Shown here one piece after another: positions 39,871-51,576 of a DNA stretch of 64,000 nucleotides. The notes under the pieces were generated by a model. It saw only the letters and a list, made by a program, of their open reading frames with translations. It was not told the DNA's origin and did no database searches. The stretch comes from Macrobrachium rosenbergii (lineage: Eukaryota; Arthropoda; Malacostraca; Decapoda; Palaemonidae). Numbering within the stretch: position 1 is the stretch's first letter; each line of letters starts with the position of its first letter. The DNA lies in contig NC_089762.1 of the NCBI RefSeq assembly GCF_040412425.1, forward strand, positions 20,698,147-20,762,146, given 5' to 3'. Position numbers and translations under genes: made by a program.

Positions 39871-39924
<54 letters not shown>
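39871..39924. repeat. (ATT)n microsatellite
   Basis: About 18 ATT units abutting the right end of the hairpin element. Confidence 0.95.
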
Positions 39925-39926
<2 letters not shown>

Positions 39927-39978
39927 TACTACTACCAGCAGCCAAGATGCAACCACTGTTGAAATGCAGGATGCTATG

Positions 39979-41929
39979 CAGTGGGTCCCAAGCTTACTCC
40001 CGGATCAGCAATCGTGCCTTCAGTTATTCGCTAGTTTTTCTGTGGAACGTATCTCAAAATATATCGCAGAAAATTCACCACTTCGCAGATACTGAAACAC
40101 TTTAATATCATTTCAAAAGTTTAAGATTAACATATAAGTACAGTAAATCATATGGGCACTCAACAGTGATCACTGCTGAATGAAGATAATGATAATGAAT
40201 TAGCTGTCCACATATAATGTACCTGTTAAAAACAGTACAGTATGTCAAACACCAAATACAGTACATAATGTAAACCTTAAACTATCATGCTACAACACTT
40301 TACAGAGTACTGTAATATCATTTCAAAGTTTAAGATTAAGATCAAATCATATGGGTTCTCACCAATGAGAGACAGAGGTGAGTACCGCAAACTGTGTGTT
40401 TGTTAGGCTTGGGACAAACATTTTTAAAAAGAAAAAATAATACATTTTATTCATTACGTACAGTTTTTGCTGTGTTTACATTGATATTACAGTACTGTAA
40501 TATTTGAAAATTAGTACAATTACAGTAAATCATTTGTTTCTCATAAAAAATGTATTCAGTCATGAAAGTGACATGAAAATACATAGACTGACATGACGTA
40601 AACAAACGTACCGTTTCGTTCGGAGTTATGTACTGTACAGTACTACAGTAGTCCAGTCGTTCTACAAACTACCCACATATTTTAGATATGCTCTACTATC
40701 ATCGTAGAACACTTTACCACTGTAATACGTATCATTCAAAATAATCTTACAACACAAAAATATCAATAAAATGCACAGCTGCGCAGTACACAATGTGCAA
40801 AGCATAGGATGAGCAGTTGACCCGACATCCCATGTTCACAGAGTTCTCTGTTTAGGCTTCTAGTCTAGTGTGCGTAGTGTTCATCGTGGTTTAAACTGTG
40901 CATGCGTACACGTGTACAGTACTTATCTTCGTGGATCGTACCACCATAAGATGCCTCCTAAATGCCCTGCTTCTTCTACGGCTTATGGAAGAGTTTAAAC
41001 ATCAGAGGAAGGTTATTGATATGTTGTGTGAGGGGGAAAATTACGACGCAGTAGCCCGCGCCACTATCATTCATTTACTCTCTGACCCTCCGACAGCAGT
41101 GGATTTGTAACAATTTGAAGGTCTCTCCCAAATTCTGAAAGGCAGGGAGCTCCAGAAGATCAAACAGACATGGGATCCTTATAACTTTTCATCTGCCCTT
41201 AATGCTGCCATGGAGCCCTATAATAACCTCTTCATCGGCATGAAGAAGTACATGACCATGATGCCGCCTCCCAAAACCCCTGAAGAAGTCATGAAATGAC
41301 TGAAGTGCCTCCTGAAGAAGGGGAAGAGGTACCCCCAAAGGAGAGATAAATCCTCTGCTTTGCTGTGCAGTCATATCATCATTCATTCATCGGACTGCAC
41401 AGCAAATTCATCATTATTAGGGTATCTTCAATCAACACTGATTACTGTTGAGTACCCATATGATTTTTGTAATCTTAATAGTAAATATTTTTAATGTGCA
41501 TTTGTATTTTGTTCTCTCTCTCTCTCTCTCTCTCTCTCGAATTACCAATGCTTTCCCTGTAAAAGAAAATGGGATGGCATGAATAGTACTGAAAGAAAGA
41601 AAATGAGCATGCCTGAATACTGTATAGCATAGGGGGACTGATTAGTTTTCACATGTAGCTGTAAGCCATATATATTTTTAAGGGTAATGTTGTAAAGATG
41701 AATTTGAAATGATGTTAAAGTGTTTTAGGATGATAATTTTAGGTATATTTGGTATCTGAACTATTAAAACAAGCAGTTATAAGCATTTTTAGAGGGGGTC
41801 TTTGATGTTTGAACTAATAAAATAAGCCGTTATTAACATTTTTAGAGGGGGTGTTCCAACTTAACATGAATTTTAACTTAAAGCGGGTGGTTGTGGTCCC
41901 TAACCTACGCAATTATGAGGAACCCACTG
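39979..41929 (+). mobile_element. Tigger-like deletion derivative
   Basis: Ends CAGTGGGTCCCAAGC on the left and, inward from the right, CAGTGGGTTCCTCATAATTGC, the right one followed by TA. The interior keeps parts of a transposase: a start MPPKCPASSTAYGR (about 40951) and, in a shifted frame, HQRKVIDMLCEGENYDAVAR, which matches the N-terminal CENP-B/HTH segment of Tigger transposases. Then comes a C-terminal tail ELQKIKQTWDPYNFSSALNA. The catalytic core is absent. Terminal regions contain ATG-poor AT-rich DNA. Confidence 0.68.
41515..41539. repeat. (CT)n microsatellite
   Basis: Short CT run inside the Tigger deletion derivative. Confidence 0.9.
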
Positions 41930-42084
41930 TAAGCCCAAGGGTTAACAAAAGCAGCCCAGTATAGAAAATGTACAAAAGTAAAGAATAAATTATAAAAAAA
42001 TAACTGAAAAATAAGCATGATGCTTTCACATTGCCATGTTTTTATACGAATTCACTATCTGTAAATAGCCTTACTTTGTATGAA

Positions 42085-42325
42085 ATGGACCCAGTCTAGA
42101 CCGGAGTCCGATTCCCCGGCCGGCTGATGAGTTAGAGGAATTTATTTCTGGTGACAGAAATTCATTTCTCGCTATAATGTGGTTCAGATTCCACAATAAA
42201 CTGTAGGTCCCGTTGCTAAGTAACCAACTGGTTCTTAGCCACATAAAATAAGTCTAATCCTTCAGGTCAGCCCTAGGAGAGCTGTTAATCAGGCCAGTGG
42301 TCTGGTAAAACTAAGGTATACTTTA
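42085..42325 (+). mobile_element. SINE, 5'-truncated, tRNA-like head
   Basis: Starts near AGACCGGAGTCCGATTCCCC, a B-box-like tRNA promoter motif. A body follows with CTGATGAGTTAGAGGAATTT, CCCGTTGCTAAGTAACCAAC, TAGCCACATAAAATAAGTC and CAGCCCTAGGAGAGCTG, ending GGTCTGGTAAAACTAAGGTA. The A box is absent. The body text is one I associate with an abundant decapod SINE with a conserved central domain; the exact name is uncertain. Confidence 0.65.
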
Positions 42326-43636
42326 CTTACCATAATGAATCTTGAAAGAAAAAAGTTCTATTGTGCAGGTCCAAGTCACCCTCCATTATCCCACAAGAGT
42401 GAGGGGAAGGGATGAGGCACTACAGACAATATATATGATTTTTGGGCTAGTGAAAAAAATGTTTTACTGTTAAAATCATTGTTGGATCTTATTAACCCAA
42501 TAATCATAAATAGCCTGAATCACAATTCAAAAAGGAGGAAAAAAATTAGAGGATCTCCTTAAAAGACAAGATCCTGCAACATGGCCCAATGCCCTTTTGA
42601 TGATGGCAGTGGAGCCAAATATAACCTCTAAAACCATGGCAGCTTCCTTACATAATGGATTTGAAATGGAAGACAAAAACCTCTGGAGGCTTGACTTGGG
42701 TTCAGCCCCAAGACCACCACCTGCCACTTCCCAACCAACACCACCACCACAGGGTATACAAGAGCTTCATGAGAAAAGCACTGCAAGTCACCTAAAGACA
42801 GAATTAATAGTAGCCGTAAATACAAGTGCGACAGTGAAAGCCAGCATCAACGAGCAACTCAAAGACCAACTGAAGTGTGTAAAACAACAGGTGTCAAAGG
42901 GCAAACAACCACAAGAAGTTTTGTAACTGTTGGCACTTGTTCCCCTAGAAAAAGCTTGAAGAGAGGGTGGCACAAAGAGAAAAATAACCAGTCAATGACT
43001 TTGTGATAGGGGAAGAAAACAGTAATATGGAACCAAAGACCTGTGAAGACCAAGAACCTAGTGCTTCAGACAAACCACAAGAGAAGGTAAAGGTTAGAGT
43101 GAATGGAACCGCCATCATATAGTAGCCACATCATTACAGAGAAGAGCCAAAATTTATCCTAAAATTCAGCTCCCATCAAAACAAGGGGTATCCGTGCCCT
43201 TGATACTGATTAAAGTGAAAAGGAGAATAACAGAAATGTCTGGAACAAAAGGAATGACCACATTGGCTTCTTTGGAATTCCCAATGATAAGGATTGCAAA
43301 GAATGGCACCCAAAGGAGGCATCCCAATGAATTAAGGCTCTAAGAACTTCACCCTGGCACAAAAACTGCGTGAAGAGAATGACCACAGACACAAAACACT
43401 GTGTCAACCCCATAAAAGTACCAGTTGCTCCAAGGGAAACAGGAAAAGCAATTACATTCCTAAGCCACTTATGTAGAAAGAAAGAGTCTTGACAAACCCC
43501 AACAAGACATCTGGGGAACAGCATTCCCTCAAAAAGCAGACCAAAACTGAGACAGCATGGACCTGTATCATCCATTATCACTCTAGGGGACAGTTTGAAT
43601 TTTACCCAGGGGCATCAAACAGAAGGACAGCACAGA
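42326..43636. other. Intron, no recognised gene
   Basis: Moderate-complexity sequence with a plus-strand open frame 42597-42926 (Pro-rich centre, no family motif) and a minus-strand one at 43210-43581. Nothing supports either as a real gene. Confidence 0.4.
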
Positions 43637-43644
43637 GAAAGAAA

Positions 43645-45746
43645 GGTACACGGACGGGATGCCGAACGCATTTTTGTCGAAGAGCTAGATGCAGAAGCCA
43701 GGAAGCCGAACGGACAGAATGCCGAACAGACACAATGCCGAACAGACATCAAGTCGAACGGACAAAATGCCGAATATTGCTAAGATTACGAAAGATAAAT
43801 ATAAGCAAAAATAATGATAGTTAAGATTTTTCTCTTCAATGAAGTTTGACTTTTCAGTAATTCGATAATTACTATTTAACTGCTAGTTTAATTAACAGTT
43901 ACCTAGTTTACTAATACTGCTTTGTATTTACATTTTTTTTCTATATTCAAATTTGACTATGGAATTTATTTTTTGCGAGTTCAACCATGGAATTCACTAA
44001 GACAGGACGTGGTGGCCGAAAATTGCTTCATAATGGATATTCATACGTTGTCGATAAAACTGTTAAAGAAACTACTTACTGGAGATGTGAGCGATGAAAA
44101 GTGTGCAATGGTAGAATTAGAACGATCAGTGATACCGAACATGGACAAGCTTCAGATCATTCACATCCTCCCGACGGTGCTCATAATACCATTTTAAAAG
44201 CTTTGGATAAAATGAAGACTACAGCAGAACAAACAGAAGAGGTAACAAGCCGTGTAATAAATAATGTCTTGGAAGAACTGCCGCTCAGCATTGCTGGTTC
44301 TATGCCTAAAAGAGAAACACTTACAAGAATGGTAAGGCGAGCAAGAAAGAATGAAGAAAATGAAGACTTGGACATGACAATCCGTGGCGAGAATTTTCGT
44401 CTTTATGAAACCACCTCTGTTACAATTTTATCGACAGAAAATAACTTGAAATTATTATCTAAAAAACAAGCATGGTTTGCCGATGGCACATTTGACTCCG
44501 CTCCTTTAAGCAAACAGCTTTATACCATACATGCCATTGTTTTAAAAAGTAAAACCTTGCCATTGGTGTATTGTATTGCCAGTAACAAAGAAGAAAACAC
44601 ATATGACTAAATTTTTGGATTTTTAAAAAGCAGAGGTGTTCAGGAGCCTGATTCAATAACTGTTGATTTCGAAAGAGCAACAATAAATAGCATTAAAAAG
44701 AACTTTCCTAATACATCTATATCAGGTTGTTTCTTTCATTTCGGCCAATGTTTATGGCGGAATATCCAGTCTTGTGGTCTACAGCAGTGGTATGTTGAAA
44801 CCAGTAATGCTTTTTTCATCAAGCAGTTACAAGCACTTGCTTTCGTTCCACCTGCAGATGTACATGATTTATTTGACGAATTGGTGAATTCCTTAGATGC
44901 TGAAACTGATGAGTTACTAAGTGATTTTTTGGTTTACTTCGAAAGTACGTGGTTAGGGATAATCCAGCGAGGTCGAAGGAGGAAACCATTGTTTGATGTT
45001 GATTTGTGGTCTGTTCACACTAGAGTTAATGATAATTTACCGAGAACAAACAATTCCCTTGAAGGGTGGCATCAGGCTTTTAAAAAGAGAATTAATGTAA
45101 CCCATCCAACACTCACCAAATTACTAAAGGTTATCAGAAATGAACAAGCATTTAATGAAATTCTAATTGAGCAGGCTTCTGCAGGGATTGATATATCACG
45201 ACCTAACAAGAAATATGATGCCATTAACGATAGAATAAAATCCATATTTTGTTCTTATGATAAGGACGAAGGATTAGCGTTTCTACGATCTCTGGCTCAC
45301 AATTTTAAAATATTCTTTATTTTCTTTTTTGTATTATACTATGTCGTTTTTCAACTATTTTTTACCCATCCAACACATTTTCTCTTTTGCAGTATATTGT
45401 AACATATTGTAGAAATGAAATATTTATCAAGCATTTTACTTTTAAAAACATTGTCGAAATAAAATAATTATCAAGCATTTTACTTTTATTTTGCTCCTTT
45501 TCTCTTTTATATGTGTTCTGAAATTTTCAAAACAAACAAAGAAAAAGCCTTCTTATCGATTTTCTAACGACTGAAAAAAAACTATTATTGTTTTTTTTTT
45601 CTTATAGTCAAATTTGAATAAAGAAAAAAATATTCGGCATTTTGTCCGTTCGGCATTATGTCTGTTCGGCTTTCTGTCCATTCGGCTTCCTGACTTCTGC
45701 TTCTTGTCCTTCGACAAAAATACATTCGGCATCCCATCCGTGCACG
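43645..45746 (+). mobile_element. Mutator-like (MULE) element with FLYWCH transposase
   Basis: A 2102-bp element. Outer TIR text is GTACACGGACGGGATGCCGA on the left and the matching GTGCACGGATGGGATGCCGA from the right, flanked flush by the 8-bp direct repeat GAAAGAAA (43637-43644 and 45747-45754). TIRs are about 115-130 bp and contain a 16-bp minisatellite, four units left and three right. Inside is one transposase gene that nearly fills the element. An 8-9 bp duplication is normal for Mutator-like elements. Confidence 0.88.
43987..45402 (+). pseudogene. MULE transposase with N-terminal FLYWCH finger, two stops
   Basis: One frame of 472 codons from ATG 43987 to the stop at 45402, interrupted only by TGA at 44095 and TAA at 44608. 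The first about 55 residues form a FLYWCH zinc finger: GRGGRKLLHNGYSYVVDK, TTYWRCER, stop, KVCNGRIRT, then HSHPPD. The catalytic domain has the first Asp in WFADGTFDSAP, the second in ITVDFERATINS, then GCFFHFGQCLWRNIQ with the family Cys/His, and the Glu in RTNNSLEGWHQAFKKRI. All three catalytic acids are present. Both stops could be single C-to-T changes (CGA to TGA, CAA to TAA). The role would be cut-and-paste transposition of the surrounding TIR element. Confidence 0.9.
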
Positions 45747-46353
45747 GAAAGAAAAGAGCAACCATCTTTCAAAAACACCGTAACACGAAACATAAGTTAC
45801 AGTAACAAAGATTCTGTGATACCTGAGGGAAGCAAGCAGAGCAGGGCAGTGAGCTTGGTACAAGACACCATGGAAATGCCATCAAGAACTGGAGGAGAAG
45901 GACAAGCATGAGTAGGTCGCACATACGTCAAGGTGGTCACATCATCTGAACACCTGGTAACCAAAGTGTAATCCAATGGTCTTAAAATTATTCCAAGTAT
46001 TATCTAAAATCCTGCAATAGACAGCACTGGACTGGGATGAATGCTATACAACTTTATCTCTCATATACATCATTTTACAATTGACTGGGTAACTGTTTAG
46101 GTGGGAGGATCCTAATGGTCTGAAAGTTCATGGAAATAAGTGGTCATGAAAGCAAACAAGCACCTTACTAGTAAGACTATGATTTGTTGTGACCAAACTT
46201 ATGCATAGTATTTGCTAAAAACAACTGTGACTCCCATTTCTAGAAGATTTGGTCTTCTGTTGATATTCCTCATGGCTCTCAGAGGACACAGGATATCTTC
46301 CTCGTTGCACAGTTAAACTGACAATGGGGAATAATAACGAGGAAGAAGTTTAA

Positions 46354-48580
46354 CCCTTTCGTGCTTACGGGGGTTCCTATAGTCTACCAGGTACGCGACT
46401 TATGCCGTGGAGGGAAAAGTGGGACTCGCGGGGAAAAGTTTCTTTGTAAAAATCGATATGTCCAAACTATAACTGATATACGCTTCTGGTTTGTTTTATG
46501 ATGTCGGCAAATGACTTAATTTTTTCCTAAAGCAATCAGAAAATCTTTGCAAGGCTTAGAAATAATAAAAAAGATGTGATGAACGTGAAATTTTTAAGGA
46601 AAATGGTAGATATTTTTTTGAAATAGTCATGAAAAATAGAATAATTATGTTTGAGGAGTTTATTTTATATGTAATTTGTGTGGAAATGTTTGAAATTTCA
46701 CATGAAAGCAATCACTTTGCTATACATGTGTTTGCTAATTAGCTGTTACCAATTAAAAAATGCAAATTTTTTGTAGAGTGCAATTACCAGATTTTCCGAT
46801 CTACTTATGTTAACGTTTCATATCCTATCTAAGTAAGAAATAAAGATAGGAAAAAAATAAAGGTGGCATTAGAAAGCTGAATAAATTTCCTATAAGACAC
46901 ATAAAAGATATATGTATTGTTAGAACAAAATTAAGAAACTGTTGTTAGATTATGGACAACTTTTTTTCTTTTTCTAAGAAAAAATACGGCAACAATTATT
47001 ATATGTAAACGTTGATATTTTTCACATTTTGCTGTTCAGCACGATAAAGTACAAAGAATGGCCATTTGAATGAAGTACAAAGAATGGCCATTTGAATGAT
47101 ATATAATACATGCACACTGAAGTTATTTACAGATGCACAAACAGGCATACAAAAAATTATCCATAAATTCAGGCCGAACTATGGTGTTCAACGCATATAC
47201 ATATATGCTGACATTTTTCGTAATTACTCGGTAATAAATAATGCTAGAAAAAAAGTTAAAACTGCGATGGAAAGCTGAATAAATTTAATATACAGGCAGT
47301 CCCCGGTTTACGACGGTTCCGGCTTACGACGTTCCGAGGTTACGACGCTTTTCAAATATATTCATCAGAAATTATTTCCCGGCTTACGACGTATGTTCCG
47401 GGGTTACGACGCGTCGTACACCGATCCGACGGAAGAAATATGGCCCCAAAATGGCAGAATAATCATAATTTTAAGGTTTTTTTGATGTAAAACTCAATAA
47501 TAATGCAGTTTACGTCGTTTTCAATGCATCCAGAGCATTAAAAGTAAGGTTTTCTTATGATTTTTGACGATTTTCGACGATTTTCCAGCATACGACGATT
47601 TTCGGGTTACGACGCGGCGCAAGAACGGAACCCCCGTCGTAAACCGGGGACCGCCTGTATATATATTAACTAAAATCAATAGGTGTTCCCAGTAAATAAT
47701 TGAGCAACTGAAGCTCAAAGACGTACGTTTTGTTTTTTTCATGTAAAGTCAATTGTTCGCTAAGAATTTTTATATAGAAACATTGATATTTTTACATTTT
47801 GCCATTCAGCATGATAAAGTACAAAGAATGGCCGTTTGAATGATATATACTCCATGCACACTGAAGTTACTTACAGATGCACAAACAGGCGTACAAAAAA
47901 TTATTCACGCACTCATAAACCATAGGCCGAACTGCGCAGCTCGACTGGGTTCTCGAGTGCTCATATTTATGCATACAATTTTCGTAATTACTTGGTAATG
48001 AATAATGCTAAGAAAAAAGTGAAAATTGCATTGGAAAGCTGAATAACTTTTCTATAAACAGCCCACGTAAAAGCAACAAGTGTTCCCAAAAAATATTGAG
48101 CAATTGAAGCTGAGACAGAAATGTTGTTGAAAGACAGAAATATAAAAAAGTAAATTCTTCACTATTTATCTTATTGGAAAACACTTGAAATATTATTCAA
48201 AATACTCAACAATCACTTGGAAACACTTTTATAACAACAGGAAAAGCAAAAACACTTCACAAACACAGATAAATGACGACAAAGCAAAAAACATGAGTGC
48301 TAAAGACGTGCTAAACTCGGTCAAAATAGGACGTGCAGTGCTTTAGTTTGGGGAGGACTGCGGTGCATGTGCGATACCTATCGGTTTCCTGTTTACGTTT
48401 TCTTGTAGGTCCAACATCTGCCCATGCAATGGCACAGTCCTCGTTTTCTTTGGATGACTTTTTTTTTTTTTGTGAATTTCCCCCGAAAATAACTCACAGA
48501 TGGCGTGGAAATCGCATCATTGGAGCACTTACGGCAAAAAATTTATTGACTCAGTTTCGCGTCATCGGATCGCCAGAGGG
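46354..48580. mobile_element. TTAA-flanked element 3 with internal repeats and a nested MITE
   Basis: Flanked by TTAA at 46350-46353 and 48581-48584, with ends CCCTTTCGTGCTTACGG and, from the right, CCCTCTGGCGATCCG. Internal units of about 398 bp are marked by GAAAGCTGAATAA at about 46870, 47268 and 48035 (the last shifted by the 365-bp MITE at 47293). Without the MITE the element is about 1.86 kb. No transposase is present. A 26-bp direct duplication (AGTACAAAGAATGGCC...) lies at about 47048-47099. Confidence 0.7.
47293..47657. mobile_element. MITE, CAGGCAGTCC family, nested in TTAA element 3
   Basis: A 365-bp copy with long matching termini: CAGGCAGTCCCCGGTTTAC on the left and CAGGCGGTCCCCGGTTTAC inward from the right, flanked by TA. 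The least decayed copy in the window, judged by the match of its ends. Confidence 0.9.
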
Positions 48581-48839
48581 TTAAACACTTGAAAGTGTCA
48601 ACTAGGTTTAGCCGCAGAATCAGGTATACATGTCAGTTGTTCGTGTAACTTGACTGGAAAATGAAAATATATTACCTCCACAAAGGAGGTATGAGCTACC
48701 TGGGGGAGCACCATCTCTCAGAACTCTGGAACATCCTCGCAGCTCATTACAACAGTCAAAGTTTAGGATCTTGGTCTCGAAAACTTGTGATACAGCTGAC
48801 CTGTGCCTCCTGACTGCAAAAACTGAAAGCCTTCTTCAA

Positions 48840-50420
48840 ACTAGAAGAAACATCAAGACATATACTACCAAGGGAATAGTGGCATGGATGGGGATGGTAT
48901 GCCACTGGACTTGTAAAGATGGGCTGTAAACTGTTTGGCAGGGTTGGCAATGACCTTGGGAACTTGGCTCATAAGATCCTTTCCTGATAAGACCCTGCTT
49001 GATAGTCTCCTAGAATGTACGTGGAGCACACCTAAGTTCTGGTGAAATTGCCAGAAGTAGGGTGGCATAGAAGTCTCTTCCAGACCAAAACAGATCTAGG
49101 CAGATTTACTTGAAGAAATCTATAAACCATCCTTTTTGAAGGCCACAGCAGAGTATTCCTGATCACCAGAGCTTCTCTAGAACTGGTCCTGTCAAAGAGT
49201 AGGGAGGAAACGCATAAAGCTATAAGCTGTCCCACAGGGGCATGCATACATTACATGACCAATCTGGCTGATCTGGTGAAATTGCCAGAAGTAGGGTGGC
49301 ATAGAAGTCTCTTCCAGACCATAATAGATCTAGGCAGGTTTACTTGAAGAAATCTATAAACCATGCTTTTTGAAGGCCACAGCAGAGTTACTAAAATCAA
49401 GCTGGTGTTTCCTGATCACCAGAGCTTCTCTGGAAATGGTCCTGTCAAAGAGTAGGGAGAAAATGCATAAAGCTACAAGCTGTCCCACAGGGGCATGAAT
49501 ACATCACTTGACCAAGCTGGCTGGTCTGGCAAAGCAGGGCAGTAAACTGGTAGATTGTTATTTAGACATGTAACAACCACAGTAAACTGGTAGATTGTAA
49601 TTTAGACATGTAACAACCACAATTGTAGGGGTACACAACAGTCTGCACTGTGCACTGAGTATTACACCTAACTTTGTCTTGACATGAAGTTTGCCAAAAT
49701 ATTGTGTTTCTTTGGAACAACCTGAAAACCAGAGTGATTTGGAAGTATATTGTCCATAGTAAGATTTCTGCAGCATCTTGAGAGGGACTTTGTGCCTCCT
49801 TTGTTTCTCAGGTAAGCCACTGTGGTGAAGCTGTCTAACATTATACTCAAAATCATGTCTGACACAGGGGATTGGAAAAAAAAAAAAACTGCCTTAAGTT
49901 CCAGATTTATGTTCTTATTCATTTCCTCTGAGGGGTCACTGCTCTAAAGCTAACAGGTCTAGTATGTGGGGGACCCAGCCTTCTTTAGATGCCTCTGCAA
50001 ATAATGGTACCTCTGGTGGAGGTAATGTTCAAGGAACTCTTCTTCAAAGGTTGATTATGACAACAGGTTAAGAGTGCATGACCTACCTGGAAGGACTAAC
50101 TGGACAGTTAAAGTGGTCTAAAAGCTTCAGCCACAATTCTGCACGAAGGGATGGGACCATAACTCCCGAATTCTCTACCACTGGACAAAATTTGAATGTT
50201 GTGGCATCAATGTCTATACCTAGATACACAGCCTGTTTGTTGGGGTCAAGTCCAATACGTCAATGATAAGACCGCCTTGCTGGCACAGGTTTATGAGATA
50301 GTTGAGGCATTCCCAAAGTTTTGACAATGAAGATGCCATGATCAGCCAAGTGTTCAGATATCCCATCAACCTGAAGGCCCTCTTGTCAGCTCTGACCAAA
50401 ACTGAGGCCATTATCTGAGT
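48840..50420 (-). pseudogene. DIRS-like pol relic
   Basis: The minus strand from 50411 reads YLNTWLIMASSLSKLWECLN and DLTPTNRLC, a decayed YLDDWL...L.P...L RT active site and thumb. At 49922-49668 it reads INLELKAVFFFFQSPVSD, MLDSFTTVAYLRNKGGTKSL and KHNILANFMSRQ, matching the RNase H pattern LELKAV...D.T..VAY...GGT.S and N..AD.LSR. At about 49170-49080 it reads LLWPSKRMVYRFLQVNLPR, and at 49040 on HVHSRRLSSRVLSG, resembling the bridge to the tyrosine recombinase. Frames are broken and the catalytic Asp pair is lost. A local duplication (49032-49530) lies inside it. Confidence 0.6.
49032..49530. repeat. Direct tandem duplication, unit about 240-260 bp
   Basis: TTCTGGTGAAATTGCCAGAA to CAATCTGGCTGATCTGG is followed at once by a second copy running to about 49530, with few mismatches and about 20 bp extra (TACTAAAATCAAGCTGGTG) in the second. 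A separate 40-bp duplication (GTAAACTGGTAGATTGT...) sits at about 49544-49620. Confidence 0.88.
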
Positions 50421-51434
50421 GAAGAGCAGTGGGGCTGAAGAATCTAAAGCACATGCTCATCAACTAGATCATACCTGATAAAAAAAAAAAAATGACGAAT
50501 ATCCTAGAAGAACTGTGACCGGGAATCTGAAAGCATGCCTCTTGTAGATCAAAATGGAGCAATATGTTGTGGAGACTGTCTCCATCTGTAAGGGCAAGAG
50601 TTCAAGAAAACAGTTCTGGGGACTGAGTCAACAATCACTCTCTGAACTCTGGGGGTCTCTTGGACTATAGAAAAAAAATCCATTATAGAACAAACTGGAA
50701 TCCCCTGTAAATTTTATGGCCCTTTTGGCCAACAAGACTTTTACTTCATTGTCTAATGCAAGGAACTTTCATGTACTGATGGCACAGGACTCAAATGGTA
50801 TTAGATGTTGAAATAGAGGGGGAACCTCTATTCAGAAATGGGAGATGCTAACCTTGTCTCAAGATCTGAGTCAATGTTTATATCTATTTCCAAGGTTCAC
50901 CCTTCCATGACAAATCTAAATAGTTGGTTTATGTTTGTGCCTCGAAGCATTACAAAGTGGAATCTATTAACTCACTCTAAAGGCTTTACTAATCACACTA
51001 CCCTACTGGATTACCTTGGACAATTGGTTCCTAACCTACTTTGTCCCAAAGTGTTCTGCTAAACTGCACAGGCCTTCAAAGAAAGTGGGGGTAAAAAAAT
51101 TCTTGATGTCCTGCCTAGATAGCAATGCAGGTTAATTATTGTCAGTGGGTTTGTCATAAAAAGCAAATTAAGTTTTTATAATATAGCAAAGCGCCCACTT
51201 CTTAGTCTCCTATTTCTTGCTCTGTCACAACATTTTCAGTGGAAAAATAACCTACCAATGGGTCAGAGGCACAAATGCATAAGCTGTCATTCCAGGTCAA
51301 TAAACTTCCATCTTCAAGACAAAAAATATGGATCTAAGAGAATTTGACAATGTGAATACAGGCTAATATGGCTGATGAGTCTGCATGAAAAAGTGAGTTT
51401 TATGTTATAAAAACTTTATCTTTAATATTCTTAC
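50421..51434. other. Intron, possible retroelement debris
   Basis: A plus-strand frame at 50838-51062 with FMFVPRSITKWNLL faintly resembles the C-terminus of non-LTR reverse transcriptases. The evidence is too thin for a gene call. Confidence 0.25.
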
Positions 51435-51576
51435 GTGAAATCTGGTAAAATATTCAACTTGACTCGTAGCACTGTCCTAGTAATAGGCTGTACAATAGCC
51501 TCCATATGTAGTAATGGAAACTGCCATGCTGCTGACTTCACTTCCTTTCCCATTCTTTCATGTCTAAGCATTTGGC
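51435..51576 (-). CDS. ASCC3: ASCC3 exon: end of Sec63, link to C2/FN3-like domain
   Basis: Exon of 142 bp between tttgcag and TTTCAC|gtaag, entering in phase 1 and leaving in phase 2. The product reads QMLRHERMGKEV near the start and VQPITRTVLRVKLNILPDF at the end. The PITRT.LRV segment is a conserved start of the beta-sandwich that ends the Sec63 unit in Ski2-like and Brr2-like helicases. The next exon is 13.3 kb away, across a transposon-filled intron. Confidence 0.91.

Noticed and set aside
42597..42926. Plus-strand open frame of 109 codons with a Pro-rich centre
   Set aside because: No recognisable domain, no upstream promoter or splice context, and an antisense intron location.
50838..51062. 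Plus-strand open frame with FVPRSITKWNLL, considered as a non-LTR RT end
   Set aside because: A single short degenerate match; kept only as possible debris.
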